NCBI RefSeq assembly: GCF_029227915.1
Contig: NC_079882.1
Coordinates: 2,542,001-2,606,000 of the forward strand
From: Hydractinia symbiolongicarpus
Lineage: Eukaryota > Cnidaria > Hydrozoa > Anthoathecata > Hydractiniidae
Reading direction: 5' to 3'
DNA length: 64,000 nucleotides
Part shown: positions 62,703 to 64,000 of the stretch, piece after piece
How the letters are laid out: every line of letters begins with the position of its first letter
Numbering within the stretch: position 1 is the first letter of the stretch
Made by a program: the position numbers and the translations under genes
Notes under the pieces: model-generated
What the model saw: only the letters and a program-made list of their open reading frames with translations
Databases searched by the model: none
What the model was told of the DNA's origin: nothing

Positions 62703-64000
62703 CGTACTAAAATGGAGAGCTTTGCATGCATAAATTATTTTTTCAATGGTCTTGCATTGTGTTGGCAACCTCAAATGCAATTTTTATATTTATTAGTCCA
62801 ATACTGTCAGAAATATTTATGCATGTATTGGTATTTTTGTAGTTTTATCTTATCCATAATTTAATCGTTTATTATTACTTAACACAACTGGTAAAGCAGT
62901 ATATCAAAACAAAAAAATACCTTGTAGCCTGATGCTGCTTCTGTCTCGTTGGCAAGTATTTTTGCCTGCAACCAACGTCCACCTTGGTGAGCCTCTCTTT
63001 CAAACGCTACCCGCTCACCAAGGCTAGATACAGCGCGAACTCGTAACTGGCCTACCGATGGACCTTTCATGTAATACCAAAACTCCAGACAGCCTTTTTT
63101 CATCTTGAGGTATTTTGAGGTTAATTCAGCTTTATGGCCACGTTTTCTAGGTCGAGATGCTTCGATGTATGCGAAATAACCTGAATTATTGTAAGTTAAA
63201 AGTAGAAATTACTTGTTTAAAGTGGTGTGTGGAAAACAAATACATAAATAAGTGAACCCTCAGACTAGGTTTTAATTTATAATCAAGGATTTTTTTTTGT
63301 GAAAAAAAGTTTAACAAAAATATGTGCAAGTAAAAAAGGATAAGGAAAATTACGTATACTCATTTGTTTTCACAATGCTTACCTGAACGCGTTGTATGAT
63401 CTTTCGACGGGCCAGTATTAATTGAAGGTGTAGATTTACCAATTGTCCAATCAAAATCATCGTCTTTAGTGTTTTCCCAATCACAGTAGGTTTGTGAATC
63501 AAAATTACAGAAAAGTTTATCTAAAAAGTTAAAAACATTGCCTAGACATAAAAATACATCAAAATAAATTCCAGTATTCCCAACTCATCTACTTCGGGAT
63601 ATCTATCAGAATCTCAGGTTCAATTTTTCTGATTTTATACGCTTTTCTTGATCTTTTTTTATTTTTTAAACAAGTTTGGAGTCAGAAATGACCACCAAGT
63701 ATATGCACCGATGTAAAAATGAATCTTCTCTGATAGACATCATGTACTCTGAAAAATTAAGATTAGTTAAAAAACATCGAGAAGACATTGTGTATTTTGT
63801 TTCCCTAATTTCCATTTGAAGTTATTTGCGTAATGCCTAATCCTCCTTCAATTTTGAGATCTTTCCCATATAGACCTCCCACCGAAACGAAGTATCCTAT
63901 CACATAAGTGGAGTTCAGAAAGGACAGCTACAGTAACTTTAAAATATCTACCTGATCTCGCGCATGGTGTTCTTTGACAGCTTCTCTTTAATAACAAATC
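62703..64000 (-). pseudogene. Copy C: recent duplicate of TSP1-7/MAM2 exons (partial)
   Basis: Matches the main gene from 29679 to about 30980 at roughly 98% over a sampled stretch, introns included. Exons: end of TSP1-7 (63952 to beyond the window edge), 63383-63520, 62921-63180, and only four bases (TACG) of the last MAM exon. The sequence then switches to spacer-exon sequence of copy B. Read through the junction, the fused exon runs out of frame and meets a stop soon after. The gene upstream continues outside the window. Confidence 0.8.

Overview
The window is AT-rich animal nuclear DNA with split genes, GT-AG introns, long intergenic stretches and many short transposon relics. No bacterial, organellar or viral gene was seen. 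Gene content (TMEM258, NUP37, YBEY, an acid lipase and a very large secreted ADAMTS protease), the repeat types and a 3' splice site just upstream of several start codons fit an early-branching invertebrate. A cnidarian, perhaps a hydrozoan, is my guess; no marker settles it.

Layout. 406-3501 (+): TMEM258, three exons, the first coding only the start Met. 3502-9292: gene-poor and rich in fold-back repeats. 9293-12259 (-): NUP37, partly resolved. 12546-13025 (-): YBEY, intronless, 287 bp upstream of NUP37 on the same strand. 14704-18229 (+): acid lipase in seven exons, with a Harbinger transposon relic in intron 3. 19468-23136 (-): a two-RWD plus zinc-finger protein, probably a ubiquitin ligase. 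23153-29117: no convincing gene; direct repeats and a hairpin.

29118-53171 (-) is the main feature: a 32-exon gene whose exon lengths and phases join without conflict into 1638 residues. Order: signal peptide, prodomain, furin site, VHL beta-like domain, reprolysin catalytic domain (HETGHLLGLDH), disintegrin-like, TSP1, cysteine-rich domain interrupted by a MAM domain, spacer, six more TSP1 repeats, second MAM, PLAC. The VHL-like cassette and both MAM cassettes are bounded by phase-1 introns, the signature of exon shuffling. Intron 3 (about 7.3 kb) holds a degenerate PHD/endonuclease/RT LINE with a SINE nested in it, plus two fold-back elements.

56442-64000 (-) holds two partial copies of the 3' half of this gene, upstream of its start. 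Copy B (spacer to PLAC) is old, with diverged introns and one +1 frameshift. Copy C (TSP1-MAM) is almost identical to the main gene, introns included, and joins copy B at an abrupt chimeric junction at 62702/62703. Exon coordinates were worked out by hand from splice signals and phase checks; a few may be off by a base or two.
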